NCBI RefSeq assembly: GCF_002208095.1
Contig: NZ_CP017990.1
Span: forward strand, 1,984,001-2,048,000
DNA length: 64,000 nucleotides
DNA from: Enterobacter cloacae complex sp. ECNIH7
Lineage (GTDB): Bacteria; Pseudomonadota; Gammaproteobacteria; Enterobacterales; Enterobacteriaceae
Direction: 5' to 3'
Positions 52,366 to 64,000 of this stretch are shown piece by piece. The notes beneath the pieces were generated by a model that did not search any database, had not been told where the DNA came from, and saw only the letters and a list, made by a program, of their open reading frames with translations. The position numbers were made by a program, and so were the translations under genes. How positions within the stretch are numbered: position 1 is the stretch's first letter; each line of letters starts with the position of its first letter.

Positions 52366-53250
52366 TTATCGCTTAACAATGCGAATCGTCTGCCCTAAAC
52401 GAGACGGTTTTTCTTCACTCGCTTTTTGCGGGTTGGTCACGCGAGCCGTTTCCACGCAGACAAACGTTTTATACCCATCATCCGTCATGTCGGCCATGCT
52501 GACGGACAGCGCCGGACCCGGGTTCCAGCCCACCACGTCGCTGTGATGATGATGGACCACTTCAATGCCGCGGTTCAGGGCGCCGTCGTGGATCACGCTG
52601 CACGCTTCCGGGTGCAGGTAAACGCGGTCGGTACGGTCAGGGAATGCCTGAACGCCGTCGCTCAGTTTGCCTTCTTTCGCGTTATCGACTTTATCAATAT
52701 AGGTATCGCCCAGGCCGCTCACCTTCACGGCGCTGATATCACCCACGTTGAAATAGGTGTGCAGGGCAGAGGTGGTTTCGAACTCGCCGTGAGCTTCCAG
52801 TTCGATTTCACAGGTTTTACCCAGTTTGAAGCGGGCATACAGGGTGAAATCGTGCGGCCAGAGGGCGCGGGTTTCATCGTTTGCCTGCAGCTCAAAGGTC
52901 AGCGCTGCGCCGTTGTCATCTTCGTTATGCGCTTTCAGCGTCCACTGCTGGTTGCGGGCAAAACCGTGAGACGGCAAACCCGGCTGTGCGGACGGGCCGA
53001 ACCACGGCCAGCAGATCGGCACGCCGCCGCGAATAGCCGCCCCTTTTTTGAAGGAGGTCGCATCGCTCAGCCACAAACCTTCGGCTTCACCTTCCGGTTT
53101 CCAGGAGAGCAGGTGCGCGCCGTTCAGCGCCACGGAAGCTTTAACTCGTGGGTGGTCAACGACGATAACGTCGGCACCGTCAATCTGACGGCGGGAGAGC
53201 ACAGGGGTAAGTTGTTCGACTACCGGAAGTGCAAAAATTTTATTAATCAT
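52366..53250 (-). CDS. yeaD: YeaD, glucose-6-phosphate 1-epimerase-like mutarotase
   Basis: 294 residues, galactose mutarotase superfamily. Conserved segments are GAHLLSWKP, IRGGVPICWPWFGP, catalytic His in LPSHGFARN and the Glu/His in the ALHTYFNVGD and WNPGP regions. It should interconvert anomers of hexose-6-phosphates. I use MINKIFALPVVEQ at 53250 as in E. coli; upstream codons cover the gapA terminator. It lies 73 bp after gapA on the same strand. Confidence 0.95.
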   Translation of the reverse strand: MINKIFALPVVEQLTPVLSRRQIDGADVIVVDHPRVKASVALNGAHLLSWKPEGEAEGLWLSDATSFKKGAAIRGGVPICWPWFGPSAQPGLPSHGFARNQQWTLKAHNEDDNGAALTFELQANDETRALWPHDFTLYARFKLGKTCEIELEAHGEFETTSALHTYFNVGDISAVKVSGLGDTYIDKVDNAKEGKLSDGVQAFPDRTDRVYLHPEACSVIHDGALNRGIEVVHHHHSDVVGWNPGPALSVSMADMTDDGYKTFVCVETARVTNPQKASEEKPSRLGQTIRIVKR

Positions 53251-53274
53251 TAAGCAATCCTCTGTCTTATAAAT

Positions 53275-53302
53275 AAAAAAAGGCGACCGAAGTCGCCTTT
53301 TT
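53275..53302 (-). terminator. Terminator after gapA
   Basis: AAAAAGGCGAC-CGAA-GTCGCCTTTTT, followed by a T-run on the minus strand. It limits read-through from the very highly expressed gapA into yeaD. Confidence 0.9.
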
Positions 53303-53323
53303 GGATCAAGCACTCATCTCAAC

Positions 53324-54331
<1,008 letters not shown>

Positions 54332-54522
54332 CTATTTGTTAGTGAATAAAAGGTTGCCTGTAAAATTACAAAAACCTTACGCAGCGTCAAGCGGAATCGT
54401 GTCAATCATTGCGACAAATCAATCCTGTGACTAACGTTTGTGCGACTGACTCGCCTCACTTTCCCTTTGAGCTTGCACCCATATGGGGGCTGAGCCGGGA
54501 TTTTAAAGTCCTCGCAGGATAA

Positions 54523-54544
54523 AAATGTGAACATGATCACAATT
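54523..54544. promoter_or_regulatory. CRP site in the gapA/msrB divergent region
   Basis: AAATGTGA-ACATGA-TCACAATT: a perfect TGTGA-N6-TCACA core with A/T flanks. gapA has a CRP-dependent promoter in E. coli, so this is its probable site; msrB starts 116 bp away on the other side. Confidence 0.85.
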
Positions 54545-54659
54545 GCCTGACCGCTTATTCGCGACACATAAGTTTAGATCAAAAGTGCACGCAAGGGTGT
54601 TAATGTTTTGTTAGAATCCGGGTTGAAAGATGTCTGTTTCTACAGCGAGATGTAAGCAT

Positions 54660-55073
54660 ATGTCGAACCAACGTAACCCTGACGATTTGAAAAAAAACCT
54701 CACAGAAATGCAGTTTTACGTGACGCAGAATCACGGAACGGAACCGCCGTTCACCGGGCGTTTACTGCACAACAAGCGAGACGGCGTCTACCACTGTCTC
54801 GTCTGTGATGCCCCGTTGTTCAATTCACAAACGAAATTTGATTCTGGCTGCGGCTGGCCGAGTTTTTACGAGCCGGTGAGCGATGAGGCCATCCGCTATC
54901 TGACCGACTCGTCGCACGGCATGGTGCGCACGGAAATTCGCTGCGGCAACTGCGATGCGCACCTTGGGCACGTCTTCCCGGATGGCCCACAGCCTACGGG
55001 CGAGCGTTTCTGCGTAAACTCTGCCTCAATGAGCTTCACCGATGATAAGAACGGTGACCAGATTAAGGGTTGA
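54660..55073 (+). CDS. msrB: Peptide-methionine (R)-S-oxide reductase MsrB
   Basis: 137 residues. Zinc-binding CxxC pairs CLVCDAP (about residue 46) and CGNCDAH (about 95), the catalytic Cys in [11 protein letters not shown] (about 118), and [11 protein letters not shown] are all present. It repairs oxidised methionine. The ATG at 54660 follows AGATGTAAGCAT and gives [14 protein letters not shown]; ten upstream codons are ignored. yeaC follows 41 bp downstream. Confidence 0.96.
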   Translation: MSNQRNPDDLKKNLTEMQFYVTQNHGTEPPFTGRLLHNKRDGVYHCLVCDAPLFNSQTKFDSGCGWPSFYEPVSDEAIRYLTDSSHGMVRTEIRCGNCDAHLGHVFPDGPQPTGERFCVNSASMSFTDDKNGDQIKG

Positions 55074-55114
55074 AAAAACGATTCAGCAAATTATTCCTTT
55101 GAAAGGGCGCGAGT

Positions 55115-55393
55115 GTGAATATTGATGACATGATTAGCGGCATGACGCCGGAAATTTATCAGCGTCTGGTGACCGCCGTAGAACTGGGAAAATGGCCCGA
55201 CGGCGTCGCGCTGACGCCGGAGCAAAAAGAGAACAGTTTACAGCTGGTGATGCTGTGGCAGGCGCGCAATAACACCGACGCGCAGCACATGACGATCGAC
55301 ACCAAAGGCCAGATGGTGATGAAGAGCAAGCGCGAGCTGAAAGAAGACTTCGGCATCACGCCGAAGCCGATTGCGACGATGAAAATGCAATAA
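55115..55393 (+). CDS. yeaC: YeaC, DUF1315 protein
   Basis: 92-residue soluble protein, GTG start with AAAGGGCG ahead, product MNIDDMISGMTPEIYQRLVTAVELGKWPDGVALTPEQKENSLQ... Function unknown; matches E. coli YeaC. It probably shares a message with msrB. Confidence 0.92.
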   Translation: MNIDDMISGMTPEIYQRLVTAVELGKWPDGVALTPEQKENSLQLVMLWQARNNTDAQHMTIDTKGQMVMKSKRELKEDFGITPKPIATMKMQ

Positions 55394-55408
55394 CGGTGCG
55401 GGTTGATA

Positions 55409-55429
55409 CCCTCTCCCACAGGGAGAGGG
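55409..55429. repeat. Enterobacter-type palindromic intergenic repeat, copy 2
   Basis: CCCTCTCCC-aca-GGGAGAGGG between convergent yeaC and pncA. The same 9-bp arms occur at 6280 and 62830. No T-run. Confidence 0.75.
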
Positions 55430-55438
55430 CGTAAAAGA

Positions 55439-56080
55439 CTACGCCTGCGTTTCCAGCCAGTCTTCGAGCGTATACAGCGTTGCGCCTTCCGCAGCCATAT
55501 CCATAAACGCCTGAGCGCTGTCCTGCGGGTGAATGTTTACCCCGCGGCAGCCGTCGGTGATGACGCTGACGGTATAACCTAACTGGAGCGCGTCCAGCAC
55601 GGTAAACTTCACGCAGTAATCCGTCGCCAGGCCCAGCACGATCAGCTCCGTGATTTCGTGATGACGTAACCACGCGTCCAGCGCCGTTTTCTGGCGATGC
55701 CCGTTATCAAAAAACGCGCTATAGCTGTCGATAGCCGGGTTTTCACCTTTATGGAACACCGCGTCGACGGCTTTCTGATTCAGGAGCGGATGCAGCTCCG
55801 CGCCTTCCGTCTGCTGTACGCAGTGATCCGGCCAGAAGGTTTGCGCCAGCCCGTCGAGTTCACCCTGAGTGAAAGGCTCGACGTTGTGCTGGCTGGCAAA
55901 GCTGCCGTGGTTCGCCGGGTGCCAGTCCTGGCTTGCGACAACCGCTTCGCCGCGGGCTTTGCACCAGTCAATTAGCGTGTTTGCCACGTCAACGGTGCTG
56001 TCACCTTCGGCGACGGCCAGCGCACCGCCCGCGCAGAAATCATTTTGCAAATCGACCAGTAGCAGGGCGCGTTGCTTCAT
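55439..56080 (-). CDS. pncA: Nicotinamidase PncA
   Basis: 213 residues, isochorismatase-like hydrolase converting nicotinamide to nicotinate for NAD salvage. Catalytic Asp in LLVDLQNDFCAGGAL (about 10), Lys in VFHKGENP (about 111) and nucleophile Cys in GLATDYCVKFTVLDA (about 156); metal-binding SQDWHPANHGSF is intact. I use ATG at 56080, seven bases after GGAG; GTG at 56086 is the alternative. It is nine bases after ansA, so the two are co-transcribed. Confidence 0.96.
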   Translation of the reverse strand: MKQRALLLVDLQNDFCAGGALAVAEGDSTVDVANTLIDWCKARGEAVVASQDWHPANHGSFASQHNVEPFTQGELDGLAQTFWPDHCVQQTEGAELHPLLNQKAVDAVFHKGENPAIDSYSAFFDNGHRQKTALDAWLRHHEITELIVLGLATDYCVKFTVLDALQLGYTVSVITDGCRGVNIHPQDSAQAFMDMAAEGATLYTLEDWLETQA

Positions 56081-56089
56081 GAGCACTCC

Positions 56090-57106
56090 TTATTCGTCCG
56101 GGGTCAGCTCGCCGCGCAGGTTTTGCATCATCGCGCTGCGAATGGACTGAATGTCCAGATCCTGACTCAGTAAATAGTGAAGTTTAGTCAGCGTTGCCTC
56201 AACGGTCATATCGAAGCCGCTGATGACTCCCGCATGAGCCAGCGCGTTGCCGGTGGCATAGCCGCCCATGTTGACCTTTCCGGACATGCACTGGGTCAGG
56301 TTCACGACCACAATTCCGCGCTCGCTGGCTTCCTGGAGCTCTTTCAGGAATTCGCCGTTCTGCGGGGCATTACCTACGCCATAGGAGCGCAGAATCAGCG
56401 CTTTCACCGGCTGGCGGAGGAAGTTACGCACTACGTCGGCAGAGATACCCGGGTAGATAGTGACCACGCCAATCGGTTGCGGAGTGATCGGATGCACGAT
56501 CAGCTCGCCGGCGGTGTTCGGCGCAGGCGGCGTGCCCAGACGACGGATATGAATTCCGGCCTCCAGCAGCGGCTGCAGGTTAGGGGAGGCGAAGGCGTCA
56601 AAACCGTCAGCATGGGCTTTGGTGGTGCGGTTGCCGCGATACAGACGGTTATTAAAGAATAGCGACACTTCGTTGATCGGATAATTCGCCGCCACGTACA
56701 GGGAGTTCAGCAGGTTGATCTGCCCGTCCGAGCGCAGCTCCGCCAGCGGGATTTGCGACCCGGTGACGATAACCGGCTTGCTCAGGTTCTCCAGCATGAA
56801 GGAGAGCGCCGAGGCGGTAAACGCCATGGTGTCGGTGCCGTGCAGGATCACGAAGCCGTCGTACTGGTCGTAATGGGCTTTAATGTCATCCGCGATGTGC
56901 TGCCAGTCTTCCGGCGTCATGTCGGAGGAGTCCATCAGCGGCTCGTATTCGTGGATGGTGAAGTCAGGCATTTCCGGACGGTGGAATTCCGGCATCAGCG
57001 CAAGCTGACGCTGAAGGTGGCCGGAGACAGGGATATAGCCGTTTTCAGAGCGCTGCATACCGATGGTACCGCCAGTGTAGGCTACATAAATCGATTTCTT
57101 CTGCAT
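56090..57106 (-). CDS. ansA: Cytoplasmic L-asparaginase I
   Basis: 338 residues. First catalytic Thr in VAYTGGTIGMQRS (about 14) and the second in VILHGTDTMAFTASAL with Asp/Thr (about 90). Low-affinity housekeeping asparaginase converting Asn to Asp and ammonia. No signal peptide, which separates it from periplasmic AnsB. Operon with pncA (9-bp gap), separated from sppA by a terminator. Confidence 0.96.
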   Translation of the reverse strand: MQKKSIYVAYTGGTIGMQRSENGYIPVSGHLQRQLALMPEFHRPEMPDFTIHEYEPLMDSSDMTPEDWQHIADDIKAHYDQYDGFVILHGTDTMAFTASALSFMLENLSKPVIVTGSQIPLAELRSDGQINLLNSLYVAANYPINEVSLFFNNRLYRGNRTTKAHADGFDAFASPNLQPLLEAGIHIRRLGTPPAPNTAGELIVHPITPQPIGVVTIYPGISADVVRNFLRQPVKALILRSYGVGNAPQNGEFLKELQEASERGIVVVNLTQCMSGKVNMGGYATGNALAHAGVISGFDMTVEATLTKLHYLLSQDLDIQSIRSAMMQNLRGELTPDE

Positions 57107-57130
57107 GGTAGTGAGTTCTTGTTCTTCAAA

Positions 57131-57163
57131 AGAAAAAAATCCCCTCTTCGCGGGAAGAGGGGA
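57131..57163 (-). terminator. Terminator between sppA and ansA
   Basis: CCCCTCTTC-GCGG-GAAGAGGGG with ATTTTTTTC following on the minus strand, just past the sppA stop. Confidence 0.87.
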
Positions 57164-57169
57164 CGGTTT

Positions 57170-59026
57170 TTAACGGACGTTAGCGCAGGTCAGGCAAAAC
57201 GCGTAACGACTCTGTGGATCGTTAAAGGCCGCGAGCTTATCGCTTTCCGCCTTCATCGCTTTCGCCGCTGTGGCGACTGGCGCAGGCAGGTAAGCCTGCA
57301 TCGCCTCCGGCAGCATGGCGCGTACCGAGCCGGACATGCTGTCCATGACCATATCGAAGAACGAAGGCTCGTCCTGGTAATACTCGATATGCCATTGCTT
57401 GAGCTTCGCCAGCTCGGCGGCTTTTTTCACCGCGTCATCGAAGTCGCCCAGGCTGTCCACCAGACCGTTGCTCTTCGCATCCTGGCCGGTCCAGACGTGT
57501 CCCTGTGCGATCTGGTCGATCTGCTCAGGCGTCTTTTTACGCGAGTCCGCCACCAGGGTGATAAAGCGCTTATAGCCGTTCTCAATGCTGAGCTGCATCA
57601 TCTCAGAGACTTCTGGCGGCAGGGATTTGGTCACCGACACATCAGCCAGCGGAGAGGTGGCCACGCCATCGGTATGCACGCCCAGAGAATCCAGGCTGTT
57701 CTCCACGGTGTTGATCACCCCGAAGATGCCAATCGAACCGGTCAGCGTGCTTGGGTTGGCCACGATGTAGTTGGCTGGCGTTGAGATCCAGTAACCCCCG
57801 GAGGCGGCCATTCCGCCCATGGATACGACGACCGGCTTGCCGGCGGCACGCGCCGCGGCAAGTTCAGCGCGGATCACCTCGGAGGCGCTGACGCTGCCGC
57901 CAGGGCTGTTCACCCGCAGGACGATCGCTTTCACTTTTGGATCCAGACGAGCATCGCGGATTTGTGACGCGGTAGTATCGCCGCCCACGTTCCCCGGAGT
58001 CTCCTGGCCGTCCATGATGGCACCGTTGGCAAACACCACCGCGACGCTGTTACCGCTGTCATCAGGCTTTTTCGTCGAGTAATCATACATGCTGATGGCG
58101 CTGTAATTTTTGTCCTCTTTGCTCCAGCCAAACTGTTTGCTAAGGGATTTTTCAATCTCGGCGCTGGTGCCCAGGGCATCAACCAGTTTGTTGTCGAGCG
58201 CATATTTCGCGGTATCACCGTCAAGCTTACGCAGGCCATCCAGCACGCCCTTCGCGCCAGGGAACGCCTGCTCAGGCGTAATCTGGCGGTTGGCGGCAAC
58301 GGTGCCGAGATAGTTCTGCCACAGCTCGCCAATCCAGCGGCTGTCAGCTTCACGGGCGGCAGGAGACATGTCGTCGCGGATAAACGGCTCGACGGCGGAT
58401 TTATACGTGCCGACGCGGAAGACGTGGGTGGTGACCTTCAGCTTGTCGAGCAGCGACTTGTAGTACAGGCCGTTGGTGGCAAAGCCGTGCAGATCGACCG
58501 TACCCTGCGGGGAGAGCCAGATTTTATTGGCGAAGCTCGCCAGATAATATTGCCCCTGGCTGTAGCTGTCGCCCACGGCAATCACCGGCTTGCCGCTGTC
58601 GCGGAATTCGCGCAGCGCTTTACCGATGTACTGCATTGAAGGCTGATCGCCCCCGGCAAAATCTTTCAGATCCAGCACGATCCCAGTGATGTTCCGGTCA
58701 TCTTTCGCCTGGCGGATGGTATCGACGATATCGAACAGGGAGTTTTCCTGCAGACGGTCTGATGTCGCGCCAAACAGCTGGCGGCTGATTGCCCCCAGAC
58801 GGTTGCTGGCGGACGGTTTATCAACGATAACGCCGGTGATATCGAGTAACAGGGCCCCGCGAGTCGAATGCTGCGCCTGATTCGCGTTGCTGATATGCAT
58901 CCAGATGCCCGCGCAAACCAGAACCAGGAAGATGAAGAAGATGTTCATCACCAGGTTGCGGACGAAGTTGAGCAGTCGCCACGTCCATTTAAAGAAACCG
59001 GCAATGATTCGCCAAAGGGTTCGCAT
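57170..59026 (-). CDS. sppA: Protease IV (signal-peptide peptidase) SppA
   Basis: 618 residues. N-terminal TM about 24-46, then two tandem SppA/ClpP-like repeats forming a membrane-bound tetramer that degrades released signal peptides. The catalytic Lys is in [11 protein letters not shown] (about 209) in the first repeat and the nucleophile Ser in [15 protein letters not shown] (about 409) in the second. Divergent from ydjA, as in E. coli. Confidence 0.97.
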   Translation of the reverse strand: MRTLWRIIAGFFKWTWRLLNFVRNLVMNIFFIFLVLVCAGIWMHISNANQAQHSTRGALLLDITGVIVDKPSASNRLGAISRQLFGATSDRLQENSLFDIVDTIRQAKDDRNITGIVLDLKDFAGGDQPSMQYIGKALREFRDSGKPVIAVGDSYSQGQYYLASFANKIWLSPQGTVDLHGFATNGLYYKSLLDKLKVTTHVFRVGTYKSAVEPFIRDDMSPAAREADSRWIGELWQNYLGTVAANRQITPEQAFPGAKGVLDGLRKLDGDTAKYALDNKLVDALGTSAEIEKSLSKQFGWSKEDKNYSAISMYDYSTKKPDDSGNSVAVVFANGAIMDGQETPGNVGGDTTASQIRDARLDPKVKAIVLRVNSPGGSVSASEVIRAELAAARAAGKPVVVSMGGMAASGGYWISTPANYIVANPSTLTGSIGIFGVINTVENSLDSLGVHTDGVATSPLADVSVTKSLPPEVSEMMQLSIENGYKRFITLVADSRKKTPEQIDQIAQGHVWTGQDAKSNGLVDSLGDFDDAVKKAAELAKLKQWHIEYYQDEPSFFDMVMDSMSGSVRAMLPEAMQAYLPAPVATAAKAMKAESDKLAAFNDPQSRYAFCLTCANVR

Positions 59027-59193
59027 GTATTCTCCCTAACCAGAAAATGACTGTTTCCGTCGCCACTGGACGGTAATGTTGGGTTATCGTAATGACCCAA
59101 CCGCCACTTGTCAGCAGGAATCGCCTGCCAGGCTGTAACAAAATCTGCCGTCGTGTTAATTTTGTGAGTAAATTTCAAGAAAGGAGTTAACCA

Positions 59194-59745
59194 ATGGACG
59201 CACTCGAACTGCTTGTTAACCGCCGTAGCGCTTCCCGTCTGGCCGAACCTGCCCCGACAGGCGAGCAGCTGGAGAATATTCTGCGTGCCGGCATGCGTGC
59301 CCCCGATCACGGCACGCTGCAGCCGTGGCACTTCTTTGTGATTGAAGGCGAAGGCCGCGATCGTTTCAGCCAGCTGCTGGAGCAGGGCGCTATTGCCGCC
59401 GGGCAGGATGAGAAAGGTATCGACAAGGCGCGCAATGCCCCGTTCCGCGCCCCGATGATTATCGCCGTCGTGGCGAAATGCCAGGCTGACCATAAGGTGC
59501 CGATCTGGGAACAGGAAATGTCCGCAGGCTGTGCGGTGATGGCGATGCAGATGGCCGCCGTCGCGCAGGGCTTCAACGGCATCTGGCGTACCGGTGCGCT
59601 GACCGAAAGCCCGGCGGTCCGTGACGGTTTTGGCTGCGGTGAGCATGACAAAATTGTCGGTTTCCTCTATCTCGGCACCCCGCAGCTTAAAGCCTCCAGC
59701 ACCATCAGCATTCCGGACACCACGCCTTTCGTCAGCCATTTCTGA
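59194..59745 (+). CDS. ydjA: Minimal nitroreductase YdjA (FMN)
   Basis: 183 residues. Nitroreductase-family NAD(P)H oxidoreductase. FMN-contact residues lie in [33 protein letters not shown] and [17 protein letters not shown]. It is among the smallest of the family and probably dimeric; physiological substrate unknown. AAAGGAG lies eight bases ahead of the ATG. It heads ydjA-selD-topB. Confidence 0.95.
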   Translation: MDALELLVNRRSASRLAEPAPTGEQLENILRAGMRAPDHGTLQPWHFFVIEGEGRDRFSQLLEQGAIAAGQDEKGIDKARNAPFRAPMIIAVVAKCQADHKVPIWEQEMSAGCAVMAMQMAAVAQGFNGIWRTGALTESPAVRDGFGCGEHDKIVGFLYLGTPQLKASSTISIPDTTPFVSHF

Positions 59746-59757
59746 TAACGCACCTAA

Positions 59758-59798
59758 ACTGTCTGGATTCTGAGCATCTGCCGCAGAATTCAGACAGT
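59758..59798 (+). other. Strong hairpin between ydjA and selD
   Basis: ACTGTCTGGATTCTG (59758-59772) pairs with CAGAATTCAGACAGT (59784-59798), 15 bp with one G-U, around an 11-nt loop. No T-run follows. It may stabilise or separate the ydjA and selD messages. Confidence 0.6.
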
Positions 59799-59860
59799 CA
59801 TACTTACCTCTTTATGGAATGAGCGCTACCATAGCGTGATTGAGATGACAGGAGACGTCC

Positions 59861-60904
59861 ATGAGCGAGCAAACCATTCGTTTAACGCAGTACAGCCACG
59901 GAGCCGGTTGCGGTTGTAAAATTTCGCCGAAAGTGCTGGAGACCATCCTGCACAGTGAACAGGCGAAGTTTGTCGACCCGAACCTGCTTGTCGGCAACGA
60001 AACGCGTGACGATGCTGCAGTTTATGACTTAGGTAACGGTACCAGCATTATCAGTACTACCGACTTCTTTATGCCGATTGTCGACAACCCGTTCGACTTC
60101 GGGCGCATTGCGGCCACCAACGCCATCAGCGATATCTTCGCGATGGGCGGTAAGCCGATCATGGCGATTGCCATTCTGGGCTGGCCGATCAACACCATCC
60201 CGCCGGAAGTGGCCCGTGAAGTGATTGATGGCGGTCGTTTTGCCTGCCAGCAGGCGGGGATTGCCCTGGCCGGCGGTCACTCTATTGATGCGCCGGAGCC
60301 AATCTTTGGCCTGGCCGTTACTGGCGTAGTGCCGACCGAACGCGTGAAGCGCAACAGCACCGCGCAGGCGGGCTGCAAACTGTTCCTCACCAAGCCGCTG
60401 GGCATTGGCGTGCTGACCACCGCCGAGAAAAAATCCCTGCTGAAACCGGAGCACAAAGGCCTGGCAACGGAAGTCATGTGCCAGATGAACCTCGCCGGTG
60501 CGGCGTTTGCCAATATCGACGGCGTGAAGGCGATGACCGACGTCACCGGTTTTGGCCTGCTGGGACACCTCTCCGAAGTGTGTCAGGGCGCGGGCGTGCA
60601 GGCGCAGGTCTGGTATCAGGACGTGCCGAAGCTGCCGGGAGTGGAGGAGTATATTGCTCAGGGCGCGGTCCCGGGCGGTACCCAGCGCAACTTCGCCAGC
60701 TACGGTCACCTGATGGGCGAAATGCCTGAGGAGTGGCGCAACCTGCTGTGCGATCCGCAAACTTCCGGCGGCCTGCTTCTGGCGGTCACGCCGGAATCCG
60801 AAGCCGAGGTTCAGGCCACTGCCGCCGAGTTCGGCATCACCCTGACGGCGATCGGCGAGCTGGTGACCGCGCGCGGCGGTCGTCCGATGATTGAGATCCG
60901 TTAA
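59861..60904 (+). CDS. selD: Selenophosphate synthetase SelD
   Basis: 347 residues. Makes selenophosphate from selenide and ATP for selenocysteine and selenouridine. The N-terminal [14 protein letters not shown] motif carries Cys17 and Cys19 (Cys, not Sec, at the catalytic site) and Lys20; the ATP-binding Asp residues lie in [31 protein letters not shown] and [18 protein letters not shown]. It is followed four bases later by topB. Confidence 0.97.
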   Translation: MSEQTIRLTQYSHGAGCGCKISPKVLETILHSEQAKFVDPNLLVGNETRDDAAVYDLGNGTSIISTTDFFMPIVDNPFDFGRIAATNAISDIFAMGGKPIMAIAILGWPINTIPPEVAREVIDGGRFACQQAGIALAGGHSIDAPEPIFGLAVTGVVPTERVKRNSTAQAGCKLFLTKPLGIGVLTTAEKKSLLKPEHKGLATEVMCQMNLAGAAFANIDGVKAMTDVTGFGLLGHLSEVCQGAGVQAQVWYQDVPKLPGVEEYIAQGAVPGGTQRNFASYGHLMGEMPEEWRNLLCDPQTSGGLLLAVTPESEAEVQATAAEFGITLTAIGELVTARGGRPMIEIR

Positions 60905-60908
60905 TTCG

Positions 60909-62816
60909 ATGCGGTTGTTTATTGCCGAAAAGCCGAGCCTGGCCCGCGCCATCGCCGACGTGCTGCCTAAACCGCATCGCAAAGGTGACGGCTTTATCGA
61001 ATGCGGTAACGGGCAGGTGGTCACCTGGTGTATTGGTCACCTGCTTGAGCAGGCGCAGCCGGACGTCTATGACAGCCGCTACGCCCGCTGGAATTTAAAC
61101 GATCTGCCCATCGTGCCGGAAAAATGGCGCCTGCAGCCCCGACCTTCGGTCACCAAACAGCTCAACGTGATCAAGCGCTTCCTGCATGAAGCCGATGAAA
61201 TCGTGCACGCGGGTGACCCGGACAGGGAAGGACAGCTGCTGGTGGATGAGGTGCTGGACTATCTTGAACTGGCGCCGGAAAAGCGCCAGCAGGTGCAGCG
61301 CTGTCTGATCAACGATCTCAACCCGCAGGCCGTCGAGCGGGCGATTTCGCGCCTGCGTGCCAACAGCGAATTTATTCCGCTGTGCGTCTCGGCATTAGCC
61401 CGCGCCCGCGCCGACTGGCTGTACGGCATCAATATGACCCGCGCCTACACCATTCTTGGGCGCAACGCGGGCTATCAGGGCGTACTTTCAGTGGGGCGCG
61501 TGCAGACGCCGGTGCTGGGGCTGGTGGTGCGTCGCGACGAAGAGATTGAGAACTTCGTCGCCAAAGATTTTTTTGAAGTGAAAGCGAATATTGTCACGCC
61601 TGAAGACGAGCGCTTTACCGCCGTCTGGCAGCCGAGCGACGCCTGCGAATCTTACCAGGATGAAGAGGGGCGCTTGCTGCACCGTCCGCTGGCGGATCAT
61701 GTGGTTAACCGCATTACCGGCCAGCCGGCTATTGTTACCAGCTATAACGATAAACGGGAATCAGAACCCGCGCCGCTGCCGTTCTCGCTGTCGGCCCTGC
61801 AGATTGAGGCCGCGAAGCGCTTTGGCCTCAGCGCGCAGAACGTGCTGGATATCTGCCAGAAGCTCTATGAAACCCATAAGCTCATCACCTACCCGCGTTC
61901 GGACAGCCGCTATCTGCCGGAAGAGCACTTTGCCGGTCGCCACTCGGTGATGAACGCCATCGGCGTGCACGCGCCGGATCTGCTCCCGCAGCCGGTGGTG
62001 AACCCGGACACCCATAACCGCTGCTGGGATGATAAAAAAGTCGATGCCCACCACGCGATTATCCCGACGGCCCGCGCCAGCAGCGTCAACCTGACCGAGA
62101 ACGAAGCGAAGGTCTATCACCTGATTGCCCGTCAGTACCTGATGCAGTTCTGCCCGGACGCGGTATTCCGCAAGTGCGTGATTGAGCTTGAGATTGCCAA
62201 AGGTAAGTTTGTCGCCAAAGCCCGTTTCCTCGCGGAAGCAGGCTGGCGCACGCTGCTCGGCAACAAAGAGCGTGACGAGGAGAATGACGGCACGCCGCTG
62301 CCCGTGGTCGCCAAAGACGACGAGCTGCTGTGCGAGAAAGGGGAAGTGGTGGAACGCCAGACCCAGCCGCCGCGCCATTTTACCGATGCGACGCTGCTTT
62401 CCGCGATGACCGGGATCGCCCGGTTCGTGCAGGATAAAGATCTGAAGAAGATCCTGCGCGCCACCGACGGTCTGGGCACGGAGGCGACCCGCGCGGGGAT
62501 CATCGAGCTGCTCTTTAAGCGCGGCTTCCTGGAGAAAAAGGGACGCTATATCCACTCAACGGAGCCGGGCCGGGCGCTAATCCACTCTCTGCCGGAGCTG
62601 GCCGCCAGGCCGGACATGACCGCACACTGGGAATCTGTGCTGACGCAGATCAGCGAGAAGCAGTGCCGCTATCAGGACTTTATGCAACCGCTGGTCGGGA
62701 CGCTTTATCAGCTGATCGATCAGGCGCGCAGCACGCCAGTGAAAACGTTCAGAGGGATGGTTGCGCCCGGTAGTGGCGCGAAGAAACCGTTTAAAAAGAA
62801 AAAGAGCGCGGCCTGA
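60909..62816 (+). CDS. topB: DNA topoisomerase III
   Basis: 635 residues. Type IA topoisomerase, decatenase working with RecQ. Toprim acidic residues are in FIAEKPS and [15 protein letters not shown]; the active-site Tyr is in [15 protein letters not shown] (about 328). The basic C-terminus ([15 protein letters not shown]) is about 18 residues shorter than E. coli TopB. The ATG at 60909 is four bases after the selD stop; the ORF beginning at 60891 is not used. Confidence 0.96.
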   Translation: MRLFIAEKPSLARAIADVLPKPHRKGDGFIECGNGQVVTWCIGHLLEQAQPDVYDSRYARWNLNDLPIVPEKWRLQPRPSVTKQLNVIKRFLHEADEIVHAGDPDREGQLLVDEVLDYLELAPEKRQQVQRCLINDLNPQAVERAISRLRANSEFIPLCVSALARARADWLYGINMTRAYTILGRNAGYQGVLSVGRVQTPVLGLVVRRDEEIENFVAKDFFEVKANIVTPEDERFTAVWQPSDACESYQDEEGRLLHRPLADHVVNRITGQPAIVTSYNDKRESEPAPLPFSLSALQIEAAKRFGLSAQNVLDICQKLYETHKLITYPRSDSRYLPEEHFAGRHSVMNAIGVHAPDLLPQPVVNPDTHNRCWDDKKVDAHHAIIPTARASSVNLTENEAKVYHLIARQYLMQFCPDAVFRKCVIELEIAKGKFVAKARFLAEAGWRTLLGNKERDEENDGTPLPVVAKDDELLCEKGEVVERQTQPPRHFTDATLLSAMTGIARFVQDKDLKKILRATDGLGTEATRAGIIELLFKRGFLEKKGRYIHSTEPGRALIHSLPELAARPDMTAHWESVLTQISEKQCRYQDFMQPLVGTLYQLIDQARSTPVKTFRGMVAPGSGAKKPFKKKKSAA

Positions 62817-62829
62817 CACACGGTTTTCT

Positions 62830-62873
62830 CCCTCTCCCCGTGGGAGAGGGCCGGGGTGAGGGCACCCGGCCGC
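62830..62873. repeat. Enterobacter-type palindromic intergenic repeat, copy 3
   Basis: CCCTCTCCC-cgt-GGGAGAGGG, then a second palindrome GGCCGGG...CCCGGCC overlapping GTGAGGGCA. This is the fullest of the three copies and lies between convergent topB and gdhA. Confidence 0.78.
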
Positions 62874-62885
62874 ACGCGATAAACC

Positions 62886-64000
<1,115 letters not shown>

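Overview
The window is chromosomal DNA of an Enterobacteriaceae member. Nearly every protein reads as a close relative of a named E. coli K-12 protein, but with a G+C-richer third-codon usage, Enterobacter-type intergenic repeats and a gene order that differs from E. coli. I infer Enterobacter or a near neighbour. There are no rRNA or tRNA genes, CRISPR arrays, insertion sequences or prophage genes.

Block 1 (1-35,319) matches the E. coli ycfP-icd segment: nagZ (cut by the window edge), ycfP, ndh, ycfJ, comR/bhsA, ldtC, mfd, ycfT (broken by one in-frame TGA), lolCDE, nagK, cobB, potDCBA, pepT, roxA, phoQP, purB, hflD, mnmA, nudJ, rluE and icd, then a DUF1304 gene and ymjA. Between cobB and potD lies an accessory pair: a chemoreceptor and an EAL-HDOD protein. 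Several control sites can be read directly: an FNR box for ndh, a PhoP box and -10 for phoPQ, a PurR-type operator inside purB, and repeated motifs between comR and bhsA.

Block 2 (about 35,300-42,600) is the most accessory part. It holds two CSS-type EAL phosphodiesterases, a membrane dCache-GGDEF cyclase and the GAF-GGDEF cyclase DgcP, so four cyclic-di-GMP enzymes lie within 7 kb. They sit where the icd-type block meets the yeaQ-type block. The same region carries yeaQ, the tiny membrane-protein genes yoaK and yoaJ, and two stretches with the architecture of small RNAs on the minus strand: 40,468-40,600 (three hairpins, strong terminator, perfect CRP core 62 bp upstream of the inferred start) and 42,427-42,504 (5' hairpin, single-stranded middle, terminator). 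I do not recognise either RNA. They are the best candidates for something undescribed.

Block 3 (42,610-64,000) matches the E. coli yoaF-gdhA segment in reverse order: yoaF, an unrecognised gene, yeaO, a CTP-synthase-like amidotransferase, nimT/nimR, yeaL, yoaI with a Pho box, yeaK, yeaH-yeaG, mipA, yeaD, gapA, msrB, yeaC, pncA, ansA, sppA, ydjA-selD-topB and gdhA (cut by the window edge). Compared with E. coli as I recall it, cdgI, dgcJ and yeaE are absent.

Possible lesions or sequence errors: ycfT nonsense codon (10,801-10,803), a one-base-short A-run at the potA start (23,818-23,822), and an Arg-to-Gly change in GdhA (63,708-63,710).
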